Assembly: GCF_023276405.1 (NCBI RefSeq)
Contig: NZ_JALRMO010000001.1
Coordinates: forward strand, 1,550,001 to 1,614,000
From: Paenibacillus hamazuiensis
Lineage (GTDB): Bacteria; Bacillota; Bacilli; Paenibacillales; NBRC-103111
Direction: 5' to 3'
Length of the DNA stretch: 64,000 bases
Positions 44,027 through 52,499 of the stretch are shown here, piece by piece; position 1 is the first letter of the stretch, and every line of letters starts with the position of its first letter. The notes under the pieces were generated by a model that saw only the letters and a program-made list of their open reading frames with translations, was not told where the DNA came from and made no database searches. Position numbers and translations under genes: made by a program.

Positions 44027-45916
44027 TTACTCCTGCCGTTTCGGCAGTAAATTGACATAGTCGTCGGAATACTCCATCAAATTCATGATGAAATCATAGT
44101 CGTCCCGAAACGAATTGATATCGGGAACCGGCTGCAGCGTTCGCAGCTCGGTAGCGGTGCCGTCGGCAAACGATTTGCCCGGGACGAACAAAATCCGGTC
44201 GTTGAAAAACGAGCCGGTCGGCAGGTAGTATCTCATGCCGAAGGCATTTTTTCGGATATTCAGCAGATCCTGGCCGAAATGGATAAACTGTTTCTCCTTC
44301 AGGGAAATGCCGAGCAAATTCGCGATCGTCGGCATAATATCGAGCTGTCCGCCGACCTGGTCGATCGTTTGTCCCGCTGTTTGTCCCGGCGTGCGGATAA
44401 ACAGCGGAATGTTGTACCGGGTAATGGACGGATGGTAGGTGATGCCGAGCTGCTCGCCGACCCATGCGGGATCATTGTCGTTTGGCTGCAGCCCGAAATG
44501 GTCGCCGTACATGACGAGCACCGTATCGTCCCACATGCCGGCCGCCTTCAGCTTGTCGATCAAGGTGCCGATGGCGTAATCGGTATAATTTACGGCCAGC
44601 AAATAGTCCCCGAGCTGCTTTCCCTCAAGTGCCGCCGGAATCGTCATCTTTCGCCGATCCAGCGGCACCTTGAATGGAAAATGGCTTGAGACGGTGATGA
44701 ACTGCGCGTAAAAAGGCTTGTTTTGCACGTGCAGCTCCGCCAGCTTTTCAACCCCGACGCGAAACAGCTCTTCATCGGATGCGCCGAATTCATTGAATTG
44801 ATCGTTGACGTAATACGGCTTGTCGAAATAATGGGTAAACCCGATCGCCGGATACAGCTTATATCTGTCCCAAAAATGAACCTCGTTGACGTGGAACGTG
44901 TCGGCTTCATACCCGATCGCTTCCAGCAGCTTCGGCAAGCTCGGAAGGTTGCGGTCGCCGTAGCCCGTCGACATCGGAATAGTCCCCGTCGGATAAATGG
45001 ACGTATTGGACATAAATTCCGCATCCGAAGTGTTTCCTTGCCCCACCTGCTGAAAAATATGCGGGAAATAATAGCTCTCCTCCCGAAGCCGATTGAGTAC
45101 AGGCGTAATTTCCTGACCGTTCAGACGCAGGCCAATCGGAAAGTTTTGAAACGCCTCCATCTGTACGACGATGAGGTTGCGCCCTTTTTGCGAAGCGAAC
45201 ATGGCGGGTGCGGCTTGCGGATCCACTCCGTAGCCGTAGCTCGCTTGCAATTGTTCGATAAGCGGACCGGCCAGATCCAGGCCGGTGATCTTAGCATGTT
45301 TTTTCTCGCTGATGCCGTTGACGGCTACCGATACTTCGTAGCCGAGCAGGCCGAGCTGTTCGGCGCGCACCAGCTCGTTGGTGATGCCCTTGTCCTGTTT
45401 GACGGCATAAGCAACCGCTATAAAACCGACGAGCAGCAGCGCAAGCGCTATCTTCCGAAAACCGCCGCGCACATATTCCCGTTTTCCATACCTGTGCCGG
45501 GCCCCTTTTCCCACGATAACCCTAAGAAGCAAGGCTAACGCAATATCCGCGAAAAAAAGAAAATCCGCCGGGTCGATCGTCGCTTTGACGCCGGAGGAGA
45601 TTTGCTTTAGCTGCTTCATCTCCAATACGGACGTATAGGTAACCACCGAACCGAAATGTTCAAAGTACACGGCAGCCGCGAAAAATATAAACGAAAGCAC
45701 GGCGTTTAAAGTCCAGTAGGCCGGTTTTTTCCACGTACCGCGAAACAGCGCCTCGATCGCGCCGGTCAGCACGACGATCCCGGCCAAATCAAGCAGCCAC
45801 CATCTGATCCCGACCCCGCCGAACAAAAAAATCCGGAGCAGCGCCATTTTCAGCCATAAGATCACCGTAAAAAAAACATACAGGCGCATCCCTGTACGGT
45901 ACCGCAACGATTCCAT
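44027..45916 (-). CDS. ltaS: Lipoteichoic acid synthase family protein (LtaS-like)
   Basis: A 629-residue protein. Five N-terminal helices (to about residue 175) are followed by an extracellular sulfatase-fold domain. Catalytic marks are Glu254 in VVQMEAF, the nucleophile Thr296 in QGNTSDAEF, and YGDHFG further on. LtaS polymerises glycerol-phosphate from phosphatidylglycerol into lipoteichoic acid. The ATG at 45916 has GGAGG 11 nt upstream; the ATG at 45946 has no RBS. The next gene upstream on this strand is a glycerophosphodiesterase, a thematically linked neighbour. Synthase versus primase (LtaP) function cannot be separated here. Confidence 0.92.
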   Translation of the reverse strand: MESLRYRTGMRLYVFFTVILWLKMALLRIFLFGGVGIRWWLLDLAGIVVLTGAIEALFRGTWKKPAYWTLNAVLSFIFFAAAVYFEHFGSVVTYTSVLEMKQLKQISSGVKATIDPADFLFFADIALALLLRVIVGKGARHRYGKREYVRGGFRKIALALLLVGFIAVAYAVKQDKGITNELVRAEQLGLLGYEVSVAVNGISEKKHAKITGLDLAGPLIEQLQASYGYGVDPQAAPAMFASQKGRNLIVVQMEAFQNFPIGLRLNGQEITPVLNRLREESYYFPHIFQQVGQGNTSDAEFMSNTSIYPTGTIPMSTGYGDRNLPSLPKLLEAIGYEADTFHVNEVHFWDRYKLYPAIGFTHYFDKPYYVNDQFNEFGASDEELFRVGVEKLAELHVQNKPFYAQFITVSSHFPFKVPLDRRKMTIPAALEGKQLGDYLLAVNYTDYAIGTLIDKLKAAGMWDDTVLVMYGDHFGLQPNDNDPAWVGEQLGITYHPSITRYNIPLFIRTPGQTAGQTIDQVGGQLDIMPTIANLLGISLKEKQFIHFGQDLLNIRKNAFGMRYYLPTGSFFNDRILFVPGKSFADGTATELRTLQPVPDINSFRDDYDFIMNLMEYSDDYVNLLPKRQE

Positions 45917-46007
45917 ATTGTTCAATGCCTCCGCAAATGATCGCATCGTAAGATCGATTCTATGTAGACATCATTGACGGAATAAACGGGAGGTAAACGT
46001 GCGCATG

Positions 46008-46051
46008 TTGAAAAAGGCTGCATCCGTCCCTCGAGGGACAAACGCAGCCTT
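46008..46051 (-). terminator. Terminator of the glycerophosphodiesterase gene
   Basis: AAGGCTGC (46014-46021) pairs with GCAGCCTT (46044-46051), with an inner GTCCC-TCGA-GGGAC stem. On the minus strand a T-run follows (46011-46015). It separates the phosphodiesterase gene from ltaS. Confidence 0.85.
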
Positions 46052-46066
46052 GGCGATTTTAACAAG

Positions 46067-46906
46067 CTACCGCTCGGACCGCTGCTGCAGCAGCTGTACA
46101 AGCCGGTCAGGATAATTCGTAATGATGCTGTTTACCCCGAGATCGAGCATCTTGGCCATCAACACTTTGTCGTTGACGGTCCAGGCGTACACTTCCTTGC
46201 GGTGCTGCGCGGCCATACGCATAAACGCAGGATCGATGAGCGGATACGCCGAGCTGATCACGTCGTAGTCGTCGCTTTGGAGCAGCTTGTCCCATTCGGC
46301 AGGCTTTTTGTCCACGATGAGTCCGGTTTTGATCGCCCGGTCGAGCGCCCTCACCCGATGAATGAGCCGGGGATCGAAGGAGGTGACGGTGCAATCTTTC
46401 ATAAAACCCGCATCTTCGATGATTTTCACCGTTTTTTCGGCCAATTGTCTCTCATGCCCGTTGTTCTTGAGCTCGATGTTCAGCTTCGTTTTTCCCCGGA
46501 CCTCCGCGATCACTTCCTGGAGAGTAGGCACTTTTTCCGATTGAAACTGAGCACCGTACCAGGCTCCTGCGCTCGCTTCCTTCAATTCGTCGGAGCGTAT
46601 TTCCCACATGTATTTGGGAATGCCGGTCGTCCTTCGCACACTGTCATCGTGCATGACCATGATTGCGCCGTCGGCGGTTTCCTGAACGTCGAGCTCGGAA
46701 TATCCGGCGCCGTCGTCCACAGCTTTGCGGAAAGAGGCCAGCGTATTTTCCGGAGCGGTGCCCGAGCTGCCGCGGTGGGCGGTGATCAGATTTTTGTCGA
46801 CGGCCGGAGCCGGCCGGGTGGGAGAAGCGGTTTCTTTAAGCTCCGGAGCGGCAGACGCGCAACCGGCGATCCAAAGCAATGCGATAAGGAACAAATATTT
46901 TTTCAT
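46067..46906 (-). CDS. Glycerophosphodiester phosphodiesterase, lipoprotein
   Basis: A 279-residue lipoprotein; lipobox IAGC with Cys16. The GDPD domain shows His44-Arg45 in ITAHRGSSGTAPENT, Glu71 and Asp73 in YSELDVQETADG, and His86 in VMHDDSV. The C-terminal INxYPD-like ending is SIITNYPDRL. It hydrolyses glycerophosphodiesters outside the membrane to glycerol-3-phosphate and an alcohol. Its place upstream of ltaS suggests teichoic-acid or lipid turnover. A palindrome lies in front of the gene. Confidence 0.93.
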   Translation of the reverse strand: MKKYLFLIALLWIAGCASAAPELKETASPTRPAPAVDKNLITAHRGSSGTAPENTLASFRKAVDDGAGYSELDVQETADGAIMVMHDDSVRRTTGIPKYMWEIRSDELKEASAGAWYGAQFQSEKVPTLQEVIAEVRGKTKLNIELKNNGHERQLAEKTVKIIEDAGFMKDCTVTSFDPRLIHRVRALDRAIKTGLIVDKKPAEWDKLLQSDDYDVISSAYPLIDPAFMRMAAQHRKEVYAWTVNDKVLMAKMLDLGVNSIITNYPDRLVQLLQQRSER

Positions 46907-46943
46907 GCAGGTCGGTCTCTCCCGGGAAGGTCGTATGGCGGTT

Positions 46944-46960
46944 CGATAATCATATTATCG
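46944..46960. promoter_or_regulatory. Palindrome upstream of the glycerophosphodiesterase gene
   Basis: CGATAAT-CAT-ATTATCG: perfect 7-bp arms, 38 bp upstream of the start at 46906. Possible operator. The rest of the 336-bp gap up to 47242 is AT-rich and holds no gene. Confidence 0.45.
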
Positions 46961-47162
46961 GGCAAAAAGGTCCGTTTTGGAACAACTTCCCTCATGGTAA
47001 ATAGAGGATAAATATGAATGGATTGCAAAACATTAATAGGAAAGTCATATATTCAATTTTAACTCGGCAAAAACCATTCAGCTATATAATATAGGGCCAT
47101 ATAGGGACGGAAGCGATGAGGGAAGAGACGAGGTGATAGCGGATAAGGAATTTGTAAATTTT

Positions 47163-47191
47163 TTGACCAAAATGTCAAATATATTTACACT
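47163..47191 (+). promoter_or_regulatory. Promoter of the ArAE-family gene with operator-like repeat
   Basis: TTGACC (47163-47168), 17-bp spacer, TACACT (47186-47191). The -35 box is part of an inverted repeat TTGAC-CAAAAT-GTCAA (47163-47178), suggesting a bound regulator. Confidence 0.5.
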
Positions 47192-47242
47192 ACGCGGCAG
47201 TCCAAGGTAAAATGAACCAAAACACGACAGCGGGTGACAGCG

Positions 47243-48169
47243 ATGAGAATCGGATTTCGTACGATAAAAACCGCCTTCGGCGTGAGCATTTCCATCATGA
47301 TCGCCCAGTTTCTGCAGCTCGAATATTACTCGGCGGCAGGCATTTTAACGCTCCTGTGCATCCAAAAATCGCGAAAGCAGTCGGCCCATGCGGCGGTCAG
47401 CCGGTTTATCGCCTGTATGGCCGGGATGTTTTTTTCCACATTGCTGTTCCAGTTAATCGGTTATCATCCTTATTCGTTCCTGGTGCTGCTGCTGTTCTTT
47501 ATTCCGCTCTGCGTACGTTTTCGGGTTCATGAGGGCATCGCCAGCAGCTCCGTCATCGTGATGCACGTCTATATGCACGGCAAAGTGGAGGCGGCTTTTT
47601 TTCTGAACGAGTTTCTAGTCGTGCTCGTCGGACTCGGCGTAGCGCTGATCGTCAACTGGTACATGCCGAGCATCGACAAGGAGCTGAACCGGTGCAAGGA
47701 CGAAGTGGACAAGTTGATCGAGACGATTTTGCAGGAAATTGCGCTTTATTTGAAGGAAGGCAACACGCTGTGGGACGGCAAGGAGCTGCTGCAGCTCGGG
47801 GACGCTTTGCAGAAGGCGCGGCGGCTCGCGCAGCTCGATGTGGAGAACAACCCGCGGCGCAAAGAAAATTCGTACGAGTATTACTTTGAGAAAAAAAGGC
47901 GGCAGTACGAAATTTTGGAGCGGATGCTGCCTTCCATTTCCCGAATTACGGTTCAGATGGAGCAGGGCATCCGTATCGGGGACTTCATTCAGCAGCTCAG
48001 CGACAATTTGAATAACCCCGGCGAGGCCGCAAGGTTTCGCGAAACGCTGCGTCATATTCGGGAGTATCACAAGCAGCTGCCTTTGCCGGAAACCCGCCGC
48101 GAATTTGAAAACCGGGCCAGCCTGTACTCTGTTGCGAACGAGCTGGAGCTGTTTATCAATACGATTTAG
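47243..48169 (+). CDS. Aromatic acid exporter (ArAE/FUSC-like, DUF939) family protein
   Basis: A 308-residue protein. Four N-terminal hydrophobic segments (to about residue 140) start MRIGFRTIKTAFGVSISIMI, with ILTLLCIQKSRKQSAHAAVS. A cytoplasmic helical C-terminal domain (about 145-308) is rich in Lys/Glu/Arg. The layout is that of ArAE_1 plus ArAE_1_C proteins of Firmicutes. Export of aromatic acids is the family label, not demonstrated. The ATG at 47243 is chosen; the GTG at 47234 is possible. The RBS is weak. Confidence 0.85.
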   Translation: MRIGFRTIKTAFGVSISIMIAQFLQLEYYSAAGILTLLCIQKSRKQSAHAAVSRFIACMAGMFFSTLLFQLIGYHPYSFLVLLLFFIPLCVRFRVHEGIASSSVIVMHVYMHGKVEAAFFLNEFLVVLVGLGVALIVNWYMPSIDKELNRCKDEVDKLIETILQEIALYLKEGNTLWDGKELLQLGDALQKARRLAQLDVENNPRRKENSYEYYFEKKRRQYEILERMLPSISRITVQMEQGIRIGDFIQQLSDNLNNPGEAARFRETLRHIREYHKQLPLPETRREFENRASLYSVANELELFINTI

Positions 48170-48394
48170 CCGGACAAACGTGAATGTCCGGTTTTTTTGG
48201 TGCGCGGAAACGATGCGGAGCTACTTAATTGAGGAAACCATGGCTTTTTTATGTTCGCTTCAGCTTCGCTTAAGGTTAAGTTCATCTTTCCTTACTATGC
48301 TGAGAAAGCCTTGTCTATCGTACGTTTTGTTTATTCCGAACGTTCGGAAGCGAGGCCATATTATATATAGATGCTTTACATAGGAGGCGGAGAG

Positions 48395-49126
48395 ATGAAT
48401 TCGAAACAAATCGTCAGTGCGGTGGCGGTCATGATGCTCCTGCTCAGCGGCTGCGGCTCCAAACCGGCTGCGGAGAGCAGCGCAAATGCAAGCGCACCGG
48501 CGGGAACGAAGCAGGAGCAGTCCGCTGCAACGGGGCAAACGGGCCAGGCGCCGGCAAACGAGGGCAAGACGGGGGAGAAACCGGACAACTCGGGAAGGCG
48601 TCAATTGAGCGATAAGGAAAGACAGCAGGAGATGACGTTCCAGTCGCTGCTCATGATGGACCGGCAAAAGGACCTGGCCATCACCAAGGAACAAGCGGCG
48701 GCAATGCTGCCGGTTGTGCAGGAAAGCATCGCCAAGAAAGAGCTGACCGAGGACCAGCATGCGAAGCTGACGGAAAAGCTTACCGCGGAGCAGAAAAAGT
48801 TTTTGGACGATGCGGCGTCCCGCATGCAAAATCGCCGGAACGGCAGTGGTGGCGGCGAAGCGGGTGCGGCCGGAAGCAGCTCAGGCGGCGGAAGCGGAAG
48901 TACCTCGGCGGGCAGCAATGCGGGAGGAGGCGCCTCGGACGGCAAACCGGCCGGCAATGCTGCGGGTTCGGAACAAGCCAAGCCGAAATCCGGCGACGGC
49001 AGTAATGATAAGGCCGCCGGGCAGGACCGCAAAAACAGACCTGACGGCCAGCAGCCGAACGGAGGCGCAGGCGGCAAAAACCCGGGTGAACAGCTCGTCG
49101 AGCTGCTGCAAAGCAGGAGCAAGTAA
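48395..49126 (+). CDS. Low-complexity lipoprotein of unknown function
   Basis: A 243-residue lipoprotein. MNSKQIVSAVAVMMLLLSG leads to the lipobox Cys20. A Pro/Ala/Gln linker is followed by a charged helical segment (about 65-150; RRQLSDKERQQEMTFQSLLM, LPVVQESIAKKELTEDQHAK). The C-terminal 90 residues are Gly/Ser/Ala-rich (GSGGGEAGAAGSSSGGGSGS), then KNPGEQLVELLQSRSK. It recalls the lipoprotein at 29621 in its disordered tail but is not clearly homologous. AGGAGGCGGAGAG precedes the ATG. Confidence 0.8.
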   Translation: MNSKQIVSAVAVMMLLLSGCGSKPAAESSANASAPAGTKQEQSAATGQTGQAPANEGKTGEKPDNSGRRQLSDKERQQEMTFQSLLMMDRQKDLAITKEQAAAMLPVVQESIAKKELTEDQHAKLTEKLTAEQKKFLDDAASRMQNRRNGSGGGEAGAAGSSSGGGSGSTSAGSNAGGGASDGKPAGNAAGSEQAKPKSGDGSNDKAAGQDRKNRPDGQQPNGGAGGKNPGEQLVELLQSRSK

Positions 49127-49141
49127 TTAAGCCTGAACGTA

Positions 49142-49193
49142 AGGCCCCATGACGGACTCACTGTATGAGCGGTCCGTATGCGGGCTTTTTTTG
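49142..49193 (+). terminator. Terminator after the low-complexity lipoprotein gene
   Basis: An imperfect stem built from GGCCCC-ATGACGGAC and GTCCGTAT-GCGGGC (49143-49185), with T-run 49186-49192. Confidence 0.75.
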
Positions 49194-49225
49194 TGTTGTA
49201 GCGAGAAGTACGCAATCATCTCCTT

Positions 49226-49332
49226 CGGTGCCTGCCGATCCTGAGTAAAGCGTGTCGGCCATCGGTTTTGCGCCAGCAAAACCATGGCCGACAAACGCGA
49301 GTCCGAGGCACTCGGAAGCTCCCCAGGCACCG
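49226..49332. repeat. Structured element, unit 1: closing stem, long hairpin A and side hairpin
   Basis: CGGTGCCTG (49226-49234) pairs with CAGGCACCG (49324-49332). Inside, hairpin A is GCGT-GTCGGCCAT (49250-49262), 2 nt, GTTTTGC, loop GCCA, GCAAAAC, 1 nt, ATGGCCGAC (49284-49292), AA, ACGC (to 49298). A second hairpin TCCGAG-GCA-CTCGGA follows. Open frames crossing it are considered spurious. Confidence 0.75.
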
Positions 49333-49340
49333 CGCCAAAG

Positions 49341-49401
49341 TAAAGCGTGTCGGGCATACGATTTTTTGCCTGAAAGCAAAAAATCTATGCCCGACAGACG
49401 C
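49341..49401. repeat. Structured element, unit 2: hairpin C, covarying copy of hairpin A
   Basis: Begins with the same TAAAGCGTGTCGG. Stem GTCGGGCAT (49349-49357), 2 nt, GATTTTTTGC, loop CTGAAA, GCAAAAAATC, 1 nt, ATGCCCGAC (49387-49395), AG, ACGC. Compared with hairpin A the sixth stem pair changes from C-G to G-C on both arms at once, and the distal stem has a different but still paired sequence. Confidence 0.75.
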
Positions 49402-49441
49402 GAACTAGAAGCGAGTAGTCACGCTCTGCGGGCGAGTCCAG

Positions 49442-49514
49442 GGCGCCTGAGCGCCTTAAGGGCTTTGCGGAGCAAAGCCGGCTTCGGAAGCCTGGGGTCC
49501 CCCCGGTGGGGGGA
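49442..49514. repeat. Run of four short perfect hairpins
   Basis: In order: GGCGC-CTGA-GCGCC (49442-49455), GGCTTTGC-GGA-GCAAAGCC (49461-49479), GGCTT-CGG-AAGCC (49480-49492), TCCCCCC-GGT-GGGGGGA (49498-49514). They continue the structured region downstream of hairpin C and are followed by TTTAGGGGGGCC. No U-tract follows, so simple terminators are unlikely. Confidence 0.7.
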
Positions 49515-49669
49515 TTTAGGGGGGCCTCAATTGTTTAAATTCCGCCCAAGAGGACAAGAAATTATGCAGTTTTTTGCATGGCGATATGCTACTGTTGTTT
49601 TGTGCGCGCTCCAATAGCAAGCAAAGGAGTTTGTTCGCGAAACGTTCCCGTCAGGAGGCATATCCACAT

Positions 49670-51253
49670 ATGAAAATCAACTTGAACAATCACGCATGGG
49701 TCGCCGATATGGGCGACGGCACATTTCAAAATCCGGTTTTGCACGCAGACTACTCCGATCCCGATGTCATTCGCGTAGGGAGCGACTTTTTTCTCGTGGC
49801 ATCCAGCTTCGCTCATACACCGGGGCTGCCGCTGCTTCACTCCAAAGACCTCGTCAACTGGAAAATCGTCAATTACGTCATCGATAAGGTGGACTTGCCG
49901 GGGTACGACCGGGTTCAGCACGGCAAAGGCATCTGGGCTCCTAGCATCCGCCATTATGACGGCAAGTTTTGGGTATTCGTCAGCACGCCGGACGAAGGCA
50001 TCTTCATGAGCACGGCGGAGGATCCGTTCGGCAAGTGGTCGCCGCTGCATATGATCAAGGAAGTGAAGGGCTGGATCGATCCGTGTCCGTTCTGGGACGA
50101 GGACGGCAGCGCCTATCTGGTGCATGCGTTCGCGCACAGCCGCTGCGGTATCAAGCATAAGCTGAAACTGTGCAAAATGTCTCCCGACGGCAAACAGCTG
50201 CTTGACGAAGGGGAGATCATTTTCGACGGTACGGAAAACCATCCGACGATGGAAGGCCCGAAAATGTACAAGCGTAACGGTTATTATTACATCTTTGCGC
50301 CGGCAGGAGGAGTAAAGCCGGGTTGGCAGACGATTTTGCGGTCCAAAAACATTTACGGTCCATATGAGGACAAAATCGTGCTGCACCAAGGGGATTCGCC
50401 GGTGAACGGCCCGCATCAGGGCGGGCTGGTCGAGCTTGAGTCCGGCGAATCGTGGTTTATGCACTTCCAGGATCGCGACGCCTACGGACGGATCGTTCAT
50501 CTGCAGCCGGTGCGCTGGGTCGACGACTGGCCGCTGATGGGCGTCGATACGAACGGAGACGGCATCGGTGAGCCGGTGCTGCGTTATCCGAAGCCGAACG
50601 TCGGCCGCGAATATCCGATCGAGGTGCCGCAAACGTCGGACGATTTCAGCGCGGACCGGCTCGGACTGCAGTGGCAGTGGCAGGCGAACCCGAACCCGGC
50701 TTGGTACTCGCTCGCTGAGCAGCCGGGCCATCTGCGGCTTTTCTGCACGCCTCTGCCGGAAGGCGTGACGGCGCTTTATGACGCGCCCCATCTGCTCATG
50801 CAGAAGTTTCCGGCGTCCGAGTTCATCGCCACGACGAAGCTCGGCTTCAGTCCGGAGCAGCCGGGCGACATGGCTGGGCTGATCGTATTCGGCTACAGCT
50901 ACCGATATTTGGCGCTGAAGCAGGCGGATAACGGCGCTTTCCGCCTTGCGCTGGTGCATGGCGAGTCCGGCGAAGGCGGCAGCCCGGGGCCTGCCGGCGA
51001 ACGGGAGATCGCGTCGGCTGAGCTTCCAAGCGGCACCGTTTACGTGCGCGTCGACGTTCGCGAAACGGCGGAATGCCGCTTCAGCTACAGCGCAGACGGC
51101 GACCGTTTCGAGCCGCTGGGCGATGTCTTTGCGGCTGTCGAAGCGCGCTGGGTCGGCGCGAAGGTCGGCGTTTTCGCGGCCAATATGGCAGGAGAGGCCG
51201 GCAAAGGCTGCGCGGACTTCGCGTGGTTCGCGGTCGAACCGGCGGCAGAGTAA
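49670..51253 (+). CDS. Glycoside hydrolase family 43 protein (beta-xylosidase/arabinofuranosidase type)
   Basis: A 527-residue protein without signal peptide. The N-terminal five-bladed beta-propeller (about 15-320) has FQNPVLHADYSDPDVIR (catalytic base Asp30), GWIDPCPFWDEDG (pKa modulator Asp) and HPTMEGPKMYKRNGYY (general acid Glu). The C-terminal region (about 350-525) resembles the concanavalin-like domain of GH43 xylosidases. It probably trims arabinoxylan or pectin-derived oligosaccharides in the cytoplasm. The ATG at 49670 follows AGGAGG; the longer frame from 49574 has no RBS. It is monocistronic. Confidence 0.92.
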   Translation: MKINLNNHAWVADMGDGTFQNPVLHADYSDPDVIRVGSDFFLVASSFAHTPGLPLLHSKDLVNWKIVNYVIDKVDLPGYDRVQHGKGIWAPSIRHYDGKFWVFVSTPDEGIFMSTAEDPFGKWSPLHMIKEVKGWIDPCPFWDEDGSAYLVHAFAHSRCGIKHKLKLCKMSPDGKQLLDEGEIIFDGTENHPTMEGPKMYKRNGYYYIFAPAGGVKPGWQTILRSKNIYGPYEDKIVLHQGDSPVNGPHQGGLVELESGESWFMHFQDRDAYGRIVHLQPVRWVDDWPLMGVDTNGDGIGEPVLRYPKPNVGREYPIEVPQTSDDFSADRLGLQWQWQANPNPAWYSLAEQPGHLRLFCTPLPEGVTALYDAPHLLMQKFPASEFIATTKLGFSPEQPGDMAGLIVFGYSYRYLALKQADNGAFRLALVHGESGEGGSPGPAGEREIASAELPSGTVYVRVDVRETAECRFSYSADGDRFEPLGDVFAAVEARWVGAKVGVFAANMAGEAGKGCADFAWFAVEPAAE

Positions 51254-51478
51254 ATCAGCCGGATCGTAAAACGGCCGGACCGAAGCCGTTTTTCAAAAAT
51301 GGACGCGAGGGCAATTACAGACGAGCCGCTCCAAAGATCAAGGTCATCTGCAAATTTATTTCAAAGAATTCTGCGTAAAGGAATTGGAATAAGCAGTATT
51401 TAGCGATATAATGTAACTTATGGGGTATCGCACAGATGATACTTATCGATCAAATTTCGACTAAGGAGTTAATTTTTC

Positions 51479-52411
51479 ATGGCAAAAACACTTATTTTCG
51501 GCCACAAAAATCCGGACACCGATTCCATCTGCTCCGCCCTCGTGTATGCGGACCTCAAGACGAAGCTGGGTCAAGACGTGGAGGCAGTACGACTCGGCAG
51601 CGTCAGCAGCGAAACCCAGTTCGTGCTGGACTACTTCAAGGTTAGCGCTCCCCGCCTTGTCGAAACCGTAGCCGGCGAAGCGGAGAACGTGATTCTCGTC
51701 GATCATAACGAGCGCCAGCAAAGCGCCGCCGACATCGACAAGGTTCGCGTCACCGAAGTTATTGACCATCACCGCATCGCCAACTTTGAAACGGCTCATC
51801 CGCTTTACTATCGCGCGGAGCCGGTCGGCTGCACCACGACGATTTTAAATAAGCTGTACAAGGAAAACGGCGTGGCGGTGACCAAGGAAATCGCCGGTCT
51901 CATGCTGTCCGCGATCATTTCGGATACGCTACTGCTGAAATCCCCGACATGCACCGAGCAGGACGTGAAGGCAGCCCGCGAGCTGGCGGATATCGCCGGC
52001 GTGGACCTGGACAGCTACGGTCTCGACATGCTGAAGGCAGGTGCGGACCTGAGCAAGAAAACGATCGCCGAGCTCATTTCCCTTGACGCGAAAGAGTTCC
52101 AAATGGGCAGCTACAAGGTCGAAATCGCTCAGGTGAACGCAGTGGACGTAAACGACGTATTGTCCCGCCAAGCGGAGCTGGAGAAAGCTCTTTCCGGCAT
52201 CATCGCCGAAAAAAATCTCGATTTGTTCCTGTTTGTCGTGACCGACATTTTGAACAACGATTCCGTCGGCGTAGCTCTCGGACGCCAGGCAGGCGCTGTG
52301 GAGAAAGCATATAACGTCGCTTTGGCGGATAACAAAGCGGTGCTGAAAGGCGTCGTCTCGCGCAAATCGCAGATCGTTCCCGTATTGACGGAAACCCTCA
52401 GCAATATGTAA
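51479..52411 (+). CDS. ppaC: Manganese-dependent inorganic pyrophosphatase (DHH family)
   Basis: A 310-residue cytoplasmic enzyme hydrolysing pyrophosphate to two phosphates. Motifs are GHKNPDTDS (residues 7-15), VDHNE, VIDHHR, a SDT motif ([12 protein letters not shown]) and the C-terminal DHHA2 segment [11 protein letters not shown]. Length is typical for PpaC. CTAAGGAG precedes the ATG. A strong terminator follows. Confidence 0.97.
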   Translation: MAKTLIFGHKNPDTDSICSALVYADLKTKLGQDVEAVRLGSVSSETQFVLDYFKVSAPRLVETVAGEAENVILVDHNERQQSAADIDKVRVTEVIDHHRIANFETAHPLYYRAEPVGCTTTILNKLYKENGVAVTKEIAGLMLSAIISDTLLLKSPTCTEQDVKAARELADIAGVDLDSYGLDMLKAGADLSKKTIAELISLDAKEFQMGSYKVEIAQVNAVDVNDVLSRQAELEKALSGIIAEKNLDLFLFVVTDILNNDSVGVALGRQAGAVEKAYNVALADNKAVLKGVVSRKSQIVPVLTETLSNM

Positions 52412-52434
52412 TCGATAACCGAATAAGTATTTGC

Positions 52435-52470
52435 AGGCTGCCGGACTTCACTGTCCGGCAGCCTTTGTTC
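52435..52470 (+). terminator. Terminator of ppaC
   Basis: AGGCTGCCGGA (52435-52445) pairs perfectly with TCCGGCAGCCT (52454-52464); tail TTGTTC. Confidence 0.88.
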
Positions 52471-52499
52471 AGTGAAAACGGGAGGAGCATCGAACGGAT

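Noticed and set aside
49250-49401. CRISPR-like repeat pair
   Set aside because: Only two units with different stem sequences, long internal symmetry and no cas genes; it is a hairpin element, not an array.
49252-49617. 121-codon plus-strand frame and two minus-strand frames (49127-49379) across the hairpin region
   Set aside because: They run through the paired arms of the structured element, have no RBS and show only repeat-derived composition.
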